A DNA stretch of 35,646 nt from the NCBI GenBank assembly GCA_023701205.1, contig JAMPXJ010000017.1:64001-99646 (forward strand). Direction: 5' to 3'. Shown one piece after another: positions 24,266 to 35,520 of the stretch; position 1 is the stretch's first letter; every line of letters starts with the position of its first letter. Made by a program: the position numbers and the translations under genes. The notes beneath the pieces were generated by a model. The model saw only the letters and a list, made by a program, of their open reading frames with translations, ran no database searches and was not told the DNA's origin. The stretch is from Oligoflexia bacterium. GTDB taxonomy: Bacteria; Bdellovibrionota; UBA1018.

Positions 24266-25096
24266 TCAATCAGCCGAGGGCTTCCAGAACAGGCGGTAAT
24301 AGACCCATTTGAGGTATTCAAGCATGGTCACGTGGGTTCCATGCAGGCTAGCGCGCCACTCGCCGGGCTCGAACGGTTCCTGAAAGGCCGAAAGCGTCTG
24401 GATTTGCATGGCTAGGCCGGCCGCTTGAAAGACCTTCTGAAAAATCAGAGCCGACCGTCGCATATGATATGGCGAGGTCACGAGCACGACCCTTCTCCAA
24501 GGGCTGTCAGGCAGAAGCAGTCGCGGCTCGGAAAGTACGGTAGAAGGCAGTCGTCTGTCCCCGATCGAGGCGCCTCCTTGTCCGCCAGAGGTTGGCCGAT
24601 AGGGCGGCCTAAACGTACCGGCTCCGTTGGATAGCTCTTGACGCAGTATATAGCGACTCAGCCACCGGGCATTAGCCTCCGTATTGAAGCTCTCTCGCTC
24701 CAGTATGACGTATTCCGGCGGAATCACCTCTCGCACCCCGGCCCTCAGCTGGCGACGAAATACGGCGTAGGTGGCCTGAGGCCCCATTCCGGAAATGTAA
24801 AGAAAAGGAACCTTGGGAGGAGGCGGTCCGCCCGGCTCCCGCAGCCGATGGTTCGCCTCCCAGTAACGGTACCAAAGATCGCCCGCCGCGGCGATTCGGC
24901 CTCGCCCGCCCGCAAGACAGACGATCGCGTCGACTTCGGGGAGACGGACCCCATCCATCGTATCGTTGTAATCGTAAACTTCGCCTGCCAGAAAATAGGG
25001 CAGAATTGAAATCCCGAGAAAAAGGCCCAAAACCAGCGCTGGCACCTGGCGCAGGCGGCTGCGAGACTTCCCGCTGAAGATCCAGATAGAACGCAT
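24266..25096 (-). CDS. DUF218 (YdcF/SanA-like) membrane protein
   Basis: The product is 276 residues. An N-terminal membrane helix lies near 19-37 (ALVLGLFLGISILPYFLAG), and the globular domain faces the periplasm. DUF218 marks are AIVCLAGGRGRI, the glutamate-rich ILERESFNTEANA segment (family sxNTxENA), and VLVTSPYHMRRSALIF. YdcF of E. coli binds S-adenosylmethionine and SanA affects envelope permeability, but the reaction is unknown. A central insertion of about 40 residues (Gly/Pro/Arg-rich, near 155-195) is unusual. Confidence 0.83.
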   Translation of the reverse strand: MRSIWIFSGKSRSRLRQVPALVLGLFLGISILPYFLAGEVYDYNDTMDGVRLPEVDAIVCLAGGRGRIAAAGDLWYRYWEANHRLREPGGPPPPKVPFLYISGMGPQATYAVFRRQLRAGVREVIPPEYVILERESFNTEANARWLSRYILRQELSNGAGTFRPPYRPTSGGQGGASIGDRRLPSTVLSEPRLLLPDSPWRRVVLVTSPYHMRRSALIFQKVFQAAGLAMQIQTLSAFQEPFEPGEWRASLHGTHVTMLEYLKWVYYRLFWKPSAD

Positions 25097-25154
25097 GACA
25101 GCCCTGATCCTACCACATCGGATCCGAGGGCTGGGGGTCGAGATTTTCCGGATT

Positions 25155-25185
25155 TTGACTCTTGCAAAAGACTTAGGCTTACACT
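25155..25185 (+). promoter_or_regulatory. Candidate promoter of rpmB
   Basis: TTGACT (25155-25160) with TACACT (25180-25185) at a long 19-nt spacing, or TTGCAA (25162-25167) with TACGGT (25185-25190) at 17 nt. Either leaves a leader of about 100 nt, with a possible 6-bp stem (ATGCGC/GCGCAT). It may hold regulation typical of ribosomal protein genes. Confidence 0.4.
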
Positions 25186-25295
25186 ACGGTATGGACCCTC
25201 AGGCGAAATCCGGCTTGCCCCGAGAGACGCGCTACCATGCGCATGACAGGGCATGATAGGCGCATTATTTAAAGAATATTAGGAGATTTCAGGCC

Positions 25296-25523
25296 ATGGC
25301 CCGTTTTTGTGAGTACTGTGAAAAAGGTCCCGTCACCGGCCACAAGGTGTCGCACTCGAACATCAAGACCAAGACGCGCTGGCTGCCGAACCTCAAGCGG
25401 ATGAAAGCCGTCATCAACGGCACCACCCGCACGGTTCGCATCTGCAGCCGCTGCATCCGTTCCGGGCTGATTCAGCGCCCCGTGAAGCGCACTTACAAGC
25501 CCGAAACGACTCAGGCCAGCTGA
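25296..25523 (+). CDS. rpmB: Large-subunit ribosomal protein bL28
   Basis: The 75-residue basic protein of the 50S subunit has the family motifs [15 protein letters not shown] and [15 protein letters not shown]. It is the zinc-ribbon (C+) form: C5 and C8 pair with C50 and C53 (FCEYC and ICSRC). Many bacteria also keep a cysteine-free copy for zinc-poor growth; none is in this window. AGGAG precedes the ATG, and a strong terminator follows 27 nt after the stop, so it is monocistronic rather than the common rpmB-rpmG pair. Confidence 0.97.
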   Translation: MARFCEYCEKGPVTGHKVSHSNIKTKTRWLPNLKRMKAVINGTTRTVRICSRCIRSGLIQRPVKRTYKPETTQAS

Positions 25524-25550
25524 TCAAGCTGCCCAAAGTGAGATCGTCAG

Positions 25551-25581
25551 AGGAAGCTCCGCAAGGAGCTTCCTTTTTTTT
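25551..25581 (+). terminator. Rho-independent terminator of rpmB
   Basis: The perfect stem GGAAGCTCC/GGAGCTTCC with a GCAA tetraloop is followed directly by eight T residues. Confidence 0.93.
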
Positions 25582-25641
25582 GCTATTTCCGGCCAACACA
25601 GCGCATTTGCGAAATCATCGAGTAAAGCCCCAGGATCGCGC

Positions 25642-26190
25642 ATGAAAAAATCGGCACTTTCCGCCCTGATCGCCCTCTTCTTATCCACGATGACTGGCGC
25701 GTCGCCTCGACTTGTCAAGATTATGGACGGAACCGGCGCCTCTTGCGAAGCCCCGGGAGCTGCCGGTTCAGAGCAGCCGCTTGCATATCGACTGAGTCAG
25801 CCCGCCGTTGAGATCGCGGATGACACGGTCACGATCAAAGTGAGCGTGGAGTTCCTCCAATGCGACACGGAAGATGATCGGACCGGCTGGAAACGCGTGA
25901 ATCCCTTTCCACCTCAGCTGCTGACGGACCTGCGCGGCTTCCGATACGATAGGATCGAGCTGCTCGCCATTGGACCCGATGGCTCGCTGCTCGCCACCGC
26001 ACCCCTCCTCGCCGACCCCGAAGAGCATCGCCTGGCGATCCGATTTCCTTTTCCCGCTGCACGCTCGAATACCCTCGATGTCGAGCTCTTCCTCCGCTTT
26101 CTGATCGTTCCTTCCGGCGACGCCTCGACGAAGGGTGAGCCGGAGCTTATCGCGGGGGGATCCTATTTCCTATCGATGGAGCTTTGGTAA
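25642..26190 (+). CDS. Exported protein of unknown function
   Basis: The product is 182 residues. A signal peptide spans about the first 20 residues (SALIALFLSTMTGA). The mature part is beta-rich, with alternating hydrophobic strands (VTIKVSVEFLQC, RIELLAIG, TLDVELFLRFLIV) and two or three cysteines. AGGA lies eight bases before the ATG. No family is recognised. It stands alone after the rpmB terminator and is convergent with the next orphan gene. Confidence 0.7.
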   Translation: MKKSALSALIALFLSTMTGASPRLVKIMDGTGASCEAPGAAGSEQPLAYRLSQPAVEIADDTVTIKVSVEFLQCDTEDDRTGWKRVNPFPPQLLTDLRGFRYDRIELLAIGPDGSLLATAPLLADPEEHRLAIRFPFPAARSNTLDVELFLRFLIVPSGDASTKGEPELIAGGSYFLSMELW

Positions 26191-26232
26191 ACGGACCTTC
26201 GGGAATTTGATTTCGGCAGCTAGCGCCAAGAC

Positions 26233-26691
26233 CTATTCCATTTCACAAATCGATTCGATGGACTTTTCCTTCACTTTTCCGCCGAGTGCGATCCGTGAAT
26301 GAGTCGCGCTTGCCAGCTGACCGAAAGCTCTCAGGTGAATTCGCTGTTCAATAGTTCCAAAAAGGCCGATCTTATCGTTTTTGAACTCCTGAACGGATTC
26401 GATCGTTCGATCCTCGAAACAAGTTACTAGGATGGTACTCGAGTAATCTCCTTTTACATAGGCGTGCAATACGCCGTCAGCAGGGTATTCCACGGTAGCA
26501 CCCGTCTGATCAGTCACGCGATACAGAATGCCATTCGGGATGCTCTCCTGGACGACCTCCAATGCTGACAGGGATTCATCTGAATTCCTGCAATTCCACT
26601 TTCCGGATAAATCGGGGCACGCCGCCGCGGTTCCGGCGAAAAAAAGAATCCCGACAGAAATCGAAGCAATTCTCATAGACCTGGCCCTCAT
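26233..26691 (-). CDS. Exported protein of unknown function, AT-richer than its neighbours
   Basis: The product is 152 residues. The signal peptide ends near FFAGTAAAC, and the mature protein begins CPDLSGKWNC, a start seen in lipocalin-like small exported proteins. Pairs of cysteines suggest a disulfide. A second ATG five codons in (26676) is an alternative start. By eye the gene has fewer GC-ending codons than its surroundings, which hints at a different origin. No function is recognised. Confidence 0.68.
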   Translation of the reverse strand: MRARSMRIASISVGILFFAGTAAACPDLSGKWNCRNSDESLSALEVVQESIPNGILYRVTDQTGATVEYPADGVLHAYVKGDYSSTILVTCFEDRTIESVQEFKNDKIGLFGTIEQRIHLRAFGQLASATHSRIALGGKVKEKSIESICEME

Positions 26692-26770
26692 TATTGCCTA
26701 CCTTACCGCGACATTCAGTGGCCGCAAGCAGATCCTTCAAGCTCCAGGCGGTTGAACGCATCCATCGAAA

Positions 26771-26802
26771 CAAAAAAAGCCCCGGATCCGAAAACCCGGG
26801 GC
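26771..26802 (-). terminator. Rho-independent terminator of the cytochrome c gene
   Basis: On the minus strand GCCCCGG pairs with CCGGGGC around a 10-nt loop, followed by seven T residues. It lies 36 nt after the cytochrome stop. Confidence 0.88.
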
Positions 26803-26837
26803 CCTGTGCTCTCGAGACAATCGAGAATCAGTGAGAA

Positions 26838-27152
26838 TCAGTTTCCGCAGCCGGAAAGCGTGCTCAGATAGGTGGCGAGATTCGAGATGTCCGCATCCGT
26901 GAGATTCTCCGCCATTCCGTTCATCACCGTGCCCATGCGGGTCTTCGCCCGGAAGTCCTTCAGCTGCTGAGCGACATATTGATCTTTCTGACCCGCGAGA
27001 TTCGGGTAAGACGGAGAGGCGCTGATTCCGTTCTGACCATGACAGAAGAAGCAGCGCGCGGAATAGATCGCCTTGCCGGCGTTGCTGTCGCCCGCGAAAG
27101 CGGAGCTGGCGAAAGCGAGCACGAAAACCGAAAGAATTGTACGAACCTTCAT
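26838..27152 (-). CDS. Class I cytochrome c (c553/c4-like), periplasmic
   Basis: This is a small electron carrier. The 104-residue precursor has a signal peptide cleaved after SSAFA (residue 20). The haem site is CFFCH (C34, C37, H38), and the axial methionine is in RMGTVMNGMAENLTD (M77 or M80). The mature protein is about 84 residues with one haem. A C-terminal SGCGN adds an unpaired-looking cysteine. A perfect GAGGAGG ribosome site and a strong terminator show a monocistronic, well-translated gene. It probably feeds a cytochrome oxidase encoded elsewhere. Confidence 0.93.
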   Translation of the reverse strand: MKVRTILSVFVLAFASSAFAGDSNAGKAIYSARCFFCHGQNGISASPSYPNLAGQKDQYVAQQLKDFRAKTRMGTVMNGMAENLTDADISNLATYLSTLSGCGN

Positions 27153-27411
27153 GGAAATCCTCCTCAGGATATCTGATGCGAACGTCCGTGCTTCTTTGCA
27201 CGAATGCGGTCGCTATTTAATGCCCGATTTTGCCGGCAATAAATCAAGAAGAATGCCAACAGTCGCCAATACCCAGAGAACCCCGCTGAAAGCGGCTCTA
27301 CGGCTCTTATGCGGCGAATCAAGAAAAGAGGTCAGGCGAGACTAATTTCCCCTGTAATGAGACAAATCTTCCCGATACCAACCCGGATCAACCCGGATTT
27401 TTCAACGATAC
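27153..27411. other. Gene-free stretch between the cytochrome c and ridA genes
   Basis: About 260 nt, AT-richer than its flanks. It contains a tandem pair of AACCCGGATN decamers at 27380-27399 just after the ridA stop, a CCGCT/AGCGG stem near 27284, and a CGTGC/GCACG stem near 27188 in the cytochrome leader. I see no open reading frame, clear promoter or terminator. Confidence 0.5.
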
Positions 27412-27793
27412 TCAGTCTTTCGAGAGCGCAATTGCCTCAATCTCGACCAAAACGTCTCGTGGCAAACGCGCCACCTCGACCGTAGACCGTGCAGGTGGAA
27501 CCTCCTTGAAATAGGACGCGTAAACCTGATTCACCTTCGGAAAATCGCTCATCGACTTCAGGAAAATGGTGGTCTTGACGACATCGGCCAAAGAGCAATT
27601 TGCGGCTTCGAGCACCACCTTGAGATTATCCAGCACACGACGAGTCTGGCCTTCGATATCCGTGACGGGCACCTGGCCCGAAGCGGGATCCAGAGGAATC
27701 TGTCCCGAACAGAACACGAAGCCCCCCGCCTTGATCGCCTGACTGTAAGGTCCGATGGGTTCTGGTGCGCCCTTGGCCAACACGGCCTTCTTG

Positions 27794-27804
<11 letters not shown>
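27412..27804 (-). CDS. ridA: RidA-family enamine/imine deaminase
   Basis: It hydrolyses reactive 2-aminoacrylate-type enamines released by PLP enzymes to ketoacids and ammonia. The 130-residue protein forms the usual trimeric YjgF/RidA fold. Marks are [20 protein letters not shown], the catalytic R106 in [13 protein letters not shown], and the C-terminal EIEAIAL glutamate. Its start overlaps the maeB stop by 11 nt, so translation is coupled to maeB, an uncommon pairing. Confidence 0.94.
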
Positions 27805-30082
<2,278 letters not shown>

Positions 30083-30090
30083 ATGGAGGC

Positions 30091-30119
30091 AAACTACAAC
30101 CCTTCGCGTTTGACGTCCA
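30091..30119 (-). promoter_or_regulatory. Candidate promoter of maeB, predicting a leaderless mRNA
   Basis: TGGACG (minus strand, 30114-30119), a 17-nt spacer and TAGTTT (30091-30096) end eight bases before the maeB ATG. The intervening GCCTCCAT has no Shine-Dalgarno. The -35 box overlaps the oppositely oriented TTGACG of the divergent gene. Confidence 0.4.
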
Positions 30120-30138
30120 GCCGAAGGGTAATTACCCA
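30110..30138 (+). promoter_or_regulatory. Candidate promoter of the divergent barrel-protein gene
   Basis: TTGACG (30110-30115), 17 nt and TACCCA (30133-30138) end eight bases before the GTG at 30147. It shares bases with the maeB -35 box on the other strand, so the two promoters may compete. Confidence 0.35.
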
Positions 30139-30146
30139 AGAAAATT

Positions 30147-31472
30147 GTGGGCTCACCGGACAAGCTGTGGCATCGTTTGAGTGTGAGAAAAAATGGCCTG
30201 CTCAGCCTGCTCGGGCTTCCGCTCAGCGCGCTGATCTATTCCGGACAAGCGCACGCGGACTTTTATCTGCACCATTGGGAAAACCATAGAGCCGTTCCAA
30301 ATGCGCTGACATTGGATCTTCAGGCGGCCTATTTCGAATCCAACACCAATTTCGATCCAGACGGTCTGCGTTATATCCCGTCGGCGCTCTCGCTTTATCA
30401 GAGAATTCAAACGGATCTCGGGATCTCCTACGGCTGGAGTCCCCAGCTGAGTTTTTACGGGAGGGCTGCATGGGCCCGGATCGAGCTGCAGCACACGAGC
30501 CGCCCGGGAAACGGCTATGGTTTCACGGATCAGACACTCGGAGCGAACTTCAGGGTTTTCAAAAGCGCGAGGGAAACCGGCCTTCTGGGCTCGATCGATC
30601 TTCAGGCTCAGCTGGACTTCCCCCTCTATGACAACTCGGTCGCCGATGCGAACCTGACTCCGCACCTCGGCGATCAGAGCATGGACGCCACGATCGGAGC
30701 ATTTCTGACTTCGAATCTGCACAAGAGCCGATCAGGGATCTTGAGCCTGAGCGGCGGCCTGGGTTACACCTATCGCACGTTGAGCTACTCCGCCGCGCTG
30801 CCGTGGTCCGTCGCCGCAAGCTTCGAACCCAATCCGGAAGATCGGCAAAACCGCTTCGGAGGGCAGCTCGCCATCCTGGGCGTGGCCTCGCTCTCGACGG
30901 ACCCCCGCGGTTCCAGCCTCGGGCTGACCTCATCCGCGTTCACGAGTCCCGGTACGGGCGGCAGCTACATGAGCGCGGCGATCAATCCTTCTCTCGCTAC
31001 CCTCCGCGGGCGGCTCACGGTTGACGCGACGGAGGAACTCCGGTTTTTCGCGCAGGGCGCCACCTCGCTCTTCGGGGGCGCCGCTCCTGGGGGGACGTTT
31101 TTTTCCGGCGGAATGGAATTCAGCTTGGACGGGCCGGCTCGCGGGGACGCCACCAAGCATAGTGCCTCGATGACCCCGGAAGAGTACGGCAAGGCCAACC
31201 AGGGTTTCATCAGCTATGCTTTCGAGGCGCGGGTCCTGCGGGTCAACGACCGGCTGAACATGATCAAGCTCGACAAGGGCAGCAGCGAGGGCGTCCAGAC
31301 CGGCCAGATCTTCGACATCTTCAAGGTGAACCCCGATCGCTCCCCGGGGGAGGCGATCGCGCGCGCACGGGTTACCAGCGTGAAGACGGACGAGGCTGCC
31401 CTCACCATCACGGAATATTTCAAGGAAGTCTGGATCGAGGAGGGCTTCATCGCGAAGCGTCCGCTGCATTAG
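30147..31472 (+). CDS. Outer-membrane beta-barrel protein with C-terminal FlgT-like domain
   Basis: The product is up to 441 residues. The start is uncertain: GTG 30147, TTG 30177 or GTG 30183. The last gives the classic signal peptide [10 protein letters not shown] to QAHA, followed by DFYLHHW. Residues of about 40-335 show repeated amphipathic strands with aromatic ends ([38 protein letters not shown]), as in outer-membrane barrels. The last 85 residues form a separate domain: [20 protein letters not shown], then [17 protein letters not shown], then RARVTSV. This resembles the C-terminal domain of FlgT and similar 'strand-GVxxGxxFxV' modules. The combination is unusual. Confidence 0.72.
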   Translation: MGSPDKLWHRLSVRKNGLLSLLGLPLSALIYSGQAHADFYLHHWENHRAVPNALTLDLQAAYFESNTNFDPDGLRYIPSALSLYQRIQTDLGISYGWSPQLSFYGRAAWARIELQHTSRPGNGYGFTDQTLGANFRVFKSARETGLLGSIDLQAQLDFPLYDNSVADANLTPHLGDQSMDATIGAFLTSNLHKSRSGILSLSGGLGYTYRTLSYSAALPWSVAASFEPNPEDRQNRFGGQLAILGVASLSTDPRGSSLGLTSSAFTSPGTGGSYMSAAINPSLATLRGRLTVDATEELRFFAQGATSLFGGAAPGGTFFSGGMEFSLDGPARGDATKHSASMTPEEYGKANQGFISYAFEARVLRVNDRLNMIKLDKGSSEGVQTGQIFDIFKVNPDRSPGEAIARARVTSVKTDEAALTITEYFKEVWIEEGFIAKRPLH

Positions 31473-31517
31473 GTCCCGCTGGCTTCCCAACGGCCTGAAA
31501 CGAGAAGAGAGAGACAT

Positions 31518-32252
31518 ATGACGAGAAAATTCGGAGGTTGGATTTCGATCGGTCTTTTGATGCTGGCTTCGGCCACTCCCGCACTGGCGGCCAGGTTCGG
31601 CAACCAGTTCGTGGAGTTCGAGCTTCCGCCCCAGTGGAAATGCAATCTCGAAGGCGCCGAGTGGGTCTGCCAGAGCGAGGCCGAGGACAAGAAGCGTGAC
31701 GCGATCATCGTGCTCGCGGCCAAGCTCAAGGGCGAGCAGGACAGCCTGGATCAGTACAAGGCGTATCTCGAGATGCCCAAGAACTACACCAGCGTTCAGG
31801 GCAAGACCGTGAACTCGGAGCCCAAATACGCGAAGACGCTCGCGATCAACAATCATGCCTGGATCGACTCGCTGCATCTGGAGTCGGAGATTCCCGGCTT
31901 TTACACGCGCTATCTCGCGACCGTGAAAGAGGATATCGGGGTCCTGGTCACCTATTCCATCAACAAGGCGAAATACCAGCAGTACGTGAGCCAGTTCGAG
32001 ACCATGGTGAACACGCTGAAGGTCTTCCGCAAGCCCGGCAGCATCAACGTGCGCGCCGCCTCGGACAATCTTTTCGACATTCCCAAGCCGGCGGATCCTT
32101 CCGCCGCCACCGTCTTCGGCGGCAACATCCCTCTAGGCGGGGCGGACGCGCCCAAGCCCAAGCAGGAAGAGGATCTCCCCTTCATGCTGCTGGTGATCGG
32201 AGCCGCGGTCGTCGGCTTCATCATCTGGCGGAAGCGCCGCCAGGCGGAGTGA
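31518..32252 (+). CDS. Exported protein with C-terminal membrane anchor, unknown
   Basis: The product is 244 residues. The signal peptide ends near TPALAA, and an alpha/beta globular domain covers about 25-175 (FVEFELPPQWKC, DAIIVLAAKLKG, YTRYLATVKEDIGVLVTY). A Pro/Lys/Glu linker leads to one C-terminal membrane helix (FMLLVIGAAVVGFIIW) and the basic tail RKRRQ. The layout puts the body in the periplasm with a C-terminal inner-membrane anchor. The ATG has a purine-rich GAGAGAG ribosome site. It follows the barrel gene by 45 nt and is probably co-transcribed. Confidence 0.75.
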   Translation: MTRKFGGWISIGLLMLASATPALAARFGNQFVEFELPPQWKCNLEGAEWVCQSEAEDKKRDAIIVLAAKLKGEQDSLDQYKAYLEMPKNYTSVQGKTVNSEPKYAKTLAINNHAWIDSLHLESEIPGFYTRYLATVKEDIGVLVTYSINKAKYQQYVSQFETMVNTLKVFRKPGSINVRAASDNLFDIPKPADPSAATVFGGNIPLGGADAPKPKQEEDLPFMLLVIGAAVVGFIIWRKRRQAE

Positions 32253-32317
32253 CATTTTTTTCGATCGCTTGGCGTTCGTTCGATCGGGCGCAGCAGCGCC
32301 GTTCCGGGGCATAATCC

Positions 32318-32346
32318 TTGCCCAATCCCGGGCTCCAGGATTAAAT
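32318..32346 (+). promoter_or_regulatory. Candidate promoter of pgm
   Basis: TTGCCC (32318-32323), 17 nt and TTAAAT (32341-32346) lie before the GGAGG ribosome site of pgm; the implied leader is about 12 nt. Confidence 0.35.
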
Positions 32347-32364
32347 CCCTGACGGAGGTCTCTC

Positions 32365-34011
32365 ATGGCGCTGCATCCGCTGGCTGGAAAACCTGCTCCC
32401 CGCGAGCTACTCATCGATGTGGATACGTTGACCCGCGCCTATCACGAGCTCGAGCCGGATCCCCTCATTCCGGCGCAGCAGGTCGCCTTCGGCACCTCCG
32501 GGCACCGCGGCACCTCCCAGGAGCGCAGCTTCAACCGCGCTCATATCCTTGCGGTGAGCCAGGCCGTTTGCGAGCATCGGCGCAAGGCCGGAATCACCGG
32601 GCCCCTTTTCGTCGGCATCGACACGCACGCACTTTCGCGCCCGGCGCTCGAAACCGCGCTGACGGTGCTCGTGGCCCAGGGCGCAGAGGTTTTCATCGAT
32701 CGGGAGCGGGGCTTCACGCCGACCCCAGTCATCTCGCATGCGATCCTCACGCATAACCGCGGCCGCGACTCCGGCCTGGCCGATGGAATCGTGATCACGC
32801 CCTCGCACAACCCGCCCAAGGACGGCGGCTTCAAGTACAATCCCCCCAATGGCGGACCGGCGGATACGGAAACGACGGGCTGGATCGAAAAACGCGCGAA
32901 CGAACTCCTAGCGGACCGCAACCGCCCGGTGAAAACACTGGCCCTCGAGAAGGCGCTCCGCGCCCCGAACCTGCACCTCCATGATTTCATCACGCCTTAT
33001 GTCGCGGACCTGCGCAACGTGCTCGATCTCGATGCCGTGGCCAAAGCGGGAGTCCGCATCGGCGTGGATCCTCTCGGCGGCTCCAACATCGCCTACTGGG
33101 AGCCGATCGCGCACGCCTACGGGCTCAAGCTCGAGGTGGTCAATGACCGCGTCGATCCCACCTTCGGCTTCATGTGCGTGGACAAGGACGGAAAAATCCG
33201 GATGGACTGCTCCTCGCCCTCGGCAATGGCGAGTCTCATCGGCCTCAAAGACCGCTTCGATGTCGCCTTCGGCAACGACCCGGACTCCGACCGCCACGGG
33301 ATCGTGACCCCGAGCGCGGGCCTGATGAATCCGAATCATTACCTCGCGGTCGCCATCTGGTATCTTTTCAGCCATCGTCCGGGCTGGAAGCCCACGGCCG
33401 CCGTGGGCAAGACGCTGGTTTCGAGCGCGATGATCGATCGCGTGGCGGCGAAGCTCGGCCGCAGGCTCAGCGAGGTGCCGGTGGGCTTCAAGTGGTTCGT
33501 CGACGGGCTCCTTTCCGGGGAGTACGGCTTCGGCGGAGAGGAGAGCGCTGGCGCGTCGTTCCTGCGGCGGGACGGCACCACCTGGACGACGGACAAGGAC
33601 GGGATCCTGCTCTGCCTGCTCTCGGCCGAGATCACCGCGAAGACCGGGCGCGATCCCGGCGCGCTTTATCAGGACCTGACGCGCGAATTCGGCGATCCCG
33701 TTTACGAGCGGCTCGATGCACCGGCGGACGCGCGCAGCCGGGAGCTCCTGAAAAAAATGTCGCCCGACGACGTGAAAGCGACGGAGCTCGCCGGCGAGCC
33801 GATCCTCCAGAAGCTCACGCGCGCGCCGGGGAATGGCGCGGCGATCGGCGGATTGAAGGTCGTGACGCGGAACGGCTGGTTCGCGGCGCGCCCTTCCGGC
33901 ACCGAGGATATCTATAAGATCTACCTCGAGAGCTTCAAGGGACGCGACCATCTGGCGCGGCTCCGCGAAGAAGCGCAGTCGATCGTGCAGGCGGTCTTCG
34001 CGCGGCCTTGA
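32365..34011 (+). CDS. pgm: Phosphoglucomutase (alpha-D-glucose phosphate-specific)
   Basis: It interconverts glucose 1-phosphate and glucose 6-phosphate, linking glycogen, trehalose and cell-wall sugar synthesis to glycolysis. The 548-residue protein matches the E. coli Pgm length. It has [11 protein letters not shown] near residue 43, the phosphoserine S147 in [13 protein letters not shown], the metal loop NDPDSDRHG, the sugar loop [10 protein letters not shown], and the phosphate-binding [18 protein letters not shown] precedes the ATG. It is followed after 33 nt by a metallopeptidase-like gene. Confidence 0.96.
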   Translation: MALHPLAGKPAPRELLIDVDTLTRAYHELEPDPLIPAQQVAFGTSGHRGTSQERSFNRAHILAVSQAVCEHRRKAGITGPLFVGIDTHALSRPALETALTVLVAQGAEVFIDRERGFTPTPVISHAILTHNRGRDSGLADGIVITPSHNPPKDGGFKYNPPNGGPADTETTGWIEKRANELLADRNRPVKTLALEKALRAPNLHLHDFITPYVADLRNVLDLDAVAKAGVRIGVDPLGGSNIAYWEPIAHAYGLKLEVVNDRVDPTFGFMCVDKDGKIRMDCSSPSAMASLIGLKDRFDVAFGNDPDSDRHGIVTPSAGLMNPNHYLAVAIWYLFSHRPGWKPTAAVGKTLVSSAMIDRVAAKLGRRLSEVPVGFKWFVDGLLSGEYGFGGEESAGASFLRRDGTTWTTDKDGILLCLLSAEITAKTGRDPGALYQDLTREFGDPVYERLDAPADARSRELLKKMSPDDVKATELAGEPILQKLTRAPGNGAAIGGLKVVTRNGWFAARPSGTEDIYKIYLESFKGRDHLARLREEAQSIVQAVFARP

Positions 34012-34044
34012 AATCGGGCCTGCGCGCGGGCAAACTGGAAGAAC

Positions 34045-34956
34045 GTGAAGATCCGGAACCACCTTCCACTCCTGCTCGCCTGTCTCAAGCGGTGGAAAGG
34101 GCTGCCTCCCGTGAAGGAATTCGAGGAGGCCTATTTCAGGCCGCTCGAGCCCATCCTGCGCCCAATGCTGGAGGACTGGGGAATCGACGCGCCCGAGGCG
34201 TTCCACGCTGAGCTGGAAGGGCTCGACTGGGCCGCCTATCGCACTCATGCTCTCGGGCTCGATCCTGAGCAGGAAGAGAAACGCGTGCGCACCCACGCCC
34301 GCCGCGTCGAGGAGCTGCTGGGCGTGAAGCTCGGCGGCGAGGCGGTGCTCTTCGGCGCCTTCGAGATGATGGATGGCTACGCGAGGTTCGACCGTGGCAG
34401 CCATCGCGTCTTCCTGGGAGTCGATGAGGACCCCGGCCACGACCAGTACCTCGACGTGCTCATCAGCCACGAGCTCACGCATGTCGCGCGAGAGACGCAG
34501 CCATCGGTCTGGGATGGCTTCGGTCCCGACTCCGGCCTGAGCCTCGCGATGACCCATGACGAGTTCACCGAGCGTCTGCCCGTGATCGAGCATCTTTTCA
34601 ACGAGGGTTTTTCCTGCGCGGTTTCGGAGCTTCTTTTGCCCGGGCTTCCGCCCTGGCTCTACGTCTATCAGACCGAAGAGTCGCTGAAAAAAATCATTGC
34701 CCACGCCACCGCGGTCGACAAGGTCGTGCACGAGGAGCTACGCAAATCCGACGGCGGCGACTACGGCAACCTCTACAATACGATGGGATATCGCCCGAAA
34801 CTGCCGCTCTTCTGCCATTACGTCTGGGCCTGGCACTGGGCGAAGCGCGTGATCGCGACCGAGGGCCATGGAAACCCCGGCGAGCTGCTTGGGCGCTGTT
34901 CGGGGGAGTTCAGCGAGTCGGCGCGGGGATTTCGGCTGGCGGGGGTTCTTCGGTAA
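34045..34956 (+). CDS. Gluzincin-like (HExxH) putative metalloprotease, DUF2268-like
   Basis: The product is 303 residues, from a GTG start with GGAAG close in front. The zinc site is SHELTHVA (H142, E143, H146), with a likely third ligand, E187, in HLFNEGFSCAVSE, as in gluzincins and DUF2268-type proteins. There is no signal peptide, so the protein is cytoplasmic. The aromatic C-terminal half (PPWLYVYQ, CHYVWAWHW) may form the substrate pocket. The substrate is unknown. It is probably co-transcribed with pgm. Confidence 0.75.
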   Translation: MKIRNHLPLLLACLKRWKGLPPVKEFEEAYFRPLEPILRPMLEDWGIDAPEAFHAELEGLDWAAYRTHALGLDPEQEEKRVRTHARRVEELLGVKLGGEAVLFGAFEMMDGYARFDRGSHRVFLGVDEDPGHDQYLDVLISHELTHVARETQPSVWDGFGPDSGLSLAMTHDEFTERLPVIEHLFNEGFSCAVSELLLPGLPPWLYVYQTEESLKKIIAHATAVDKVVHEELRKSDGGDYGNLYNTMGYRPKLPLFCHYVWAWHWAKRVIATEGHGNPGELLGRCSGEFSESARGFRLAGVLR

Positions 34957-34999
34957 TGAAGTACCGGCAATTTCCAGGTTACATGCCGCTGAGAGAAGA

Positions 35000-35482
35000 A
35001 TGGCAGCAGATCTGACTGTTACTCAAATCACCCAAGGTAGTGGACCAGTTTGCAACAGCCTGTTGCGCTCCTTGCCGCTCTGGTTTGGAATTGAAAACGC
35101 CATCCAGCAATATGTCAAAGACGTGGAAGGAATGCCAACATTCGTTGCCTACATGAAAGAAGAGCCTGTGGGCTTTGTTTCTCTGAATCTGCACAATGAA
35201 TATACTGCGGAAGTGCATGTCATGGCAGTTCACCCTGATTTTCACCGGAAGGGCGTGGGACGGCGCCTTCTCAATGAGGCCGAATCCTTCCTCCGAGAAC
35301 GGGAATTCCAATTCCTCTCTGTAAAGACGCTTTCCCCCTCCCGACCAAACCGTGAGTATGAACAGACTCGCAAATTCTATTTCTCAGCGGGCTTCCGCCC
35401 GGTAGAGGAGTTCAAAAACCTTTGGGGCGACGCAAACCCCTGCCTTCTGCTGATTAAATTCCTGTCAGCTCCTTCCTTTTGA
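35000..35482 (+). CDS. GNAT-family N-acetyltransferase
   Basis: The product is 160 residues. The acetyl-CoA motif is VHPDFHRKGVGRRLL (about 78-91), after the strand EVHVMAV and before the helix NEAESFLRE; FYFSAGFRPVEEF is the later motif B region. The start at 35000 follows GAGAGAAG and fits the family length; a longer frame to 34868 runs inside the previous gene. Composition is visibly richer in A and T than the flanking genes, which suggests acquisition. The substrate is not predictable. Confidence 0.87.
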   Translation: MAADLTVTQITQGSGPVCNSLLRSLPLWFGIENAIQQYVKDVEGMPTFVAYMKEEPVGFVSLNLHNEYTAEVHVMAVHPDFHRKGVGRRLLNEAESFLREREFQFLSVKTLSPSRPNREYEQTRKFYFSAGFRPVEEFKNLWGDANPCLLLIKFLSAPSF

Positions 35483-35520
35483 GGATTCTCAGCCCCAGAA
35501 GCTACAACTCCGGGACCGCC

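Noticed and set aside
32908..34731. 607-codon minus-strand frame opposite pgm and the gluzincin-like gene
   Set aside because: Both plus-strand genes are supported by family motifs; the reverse frame has none.
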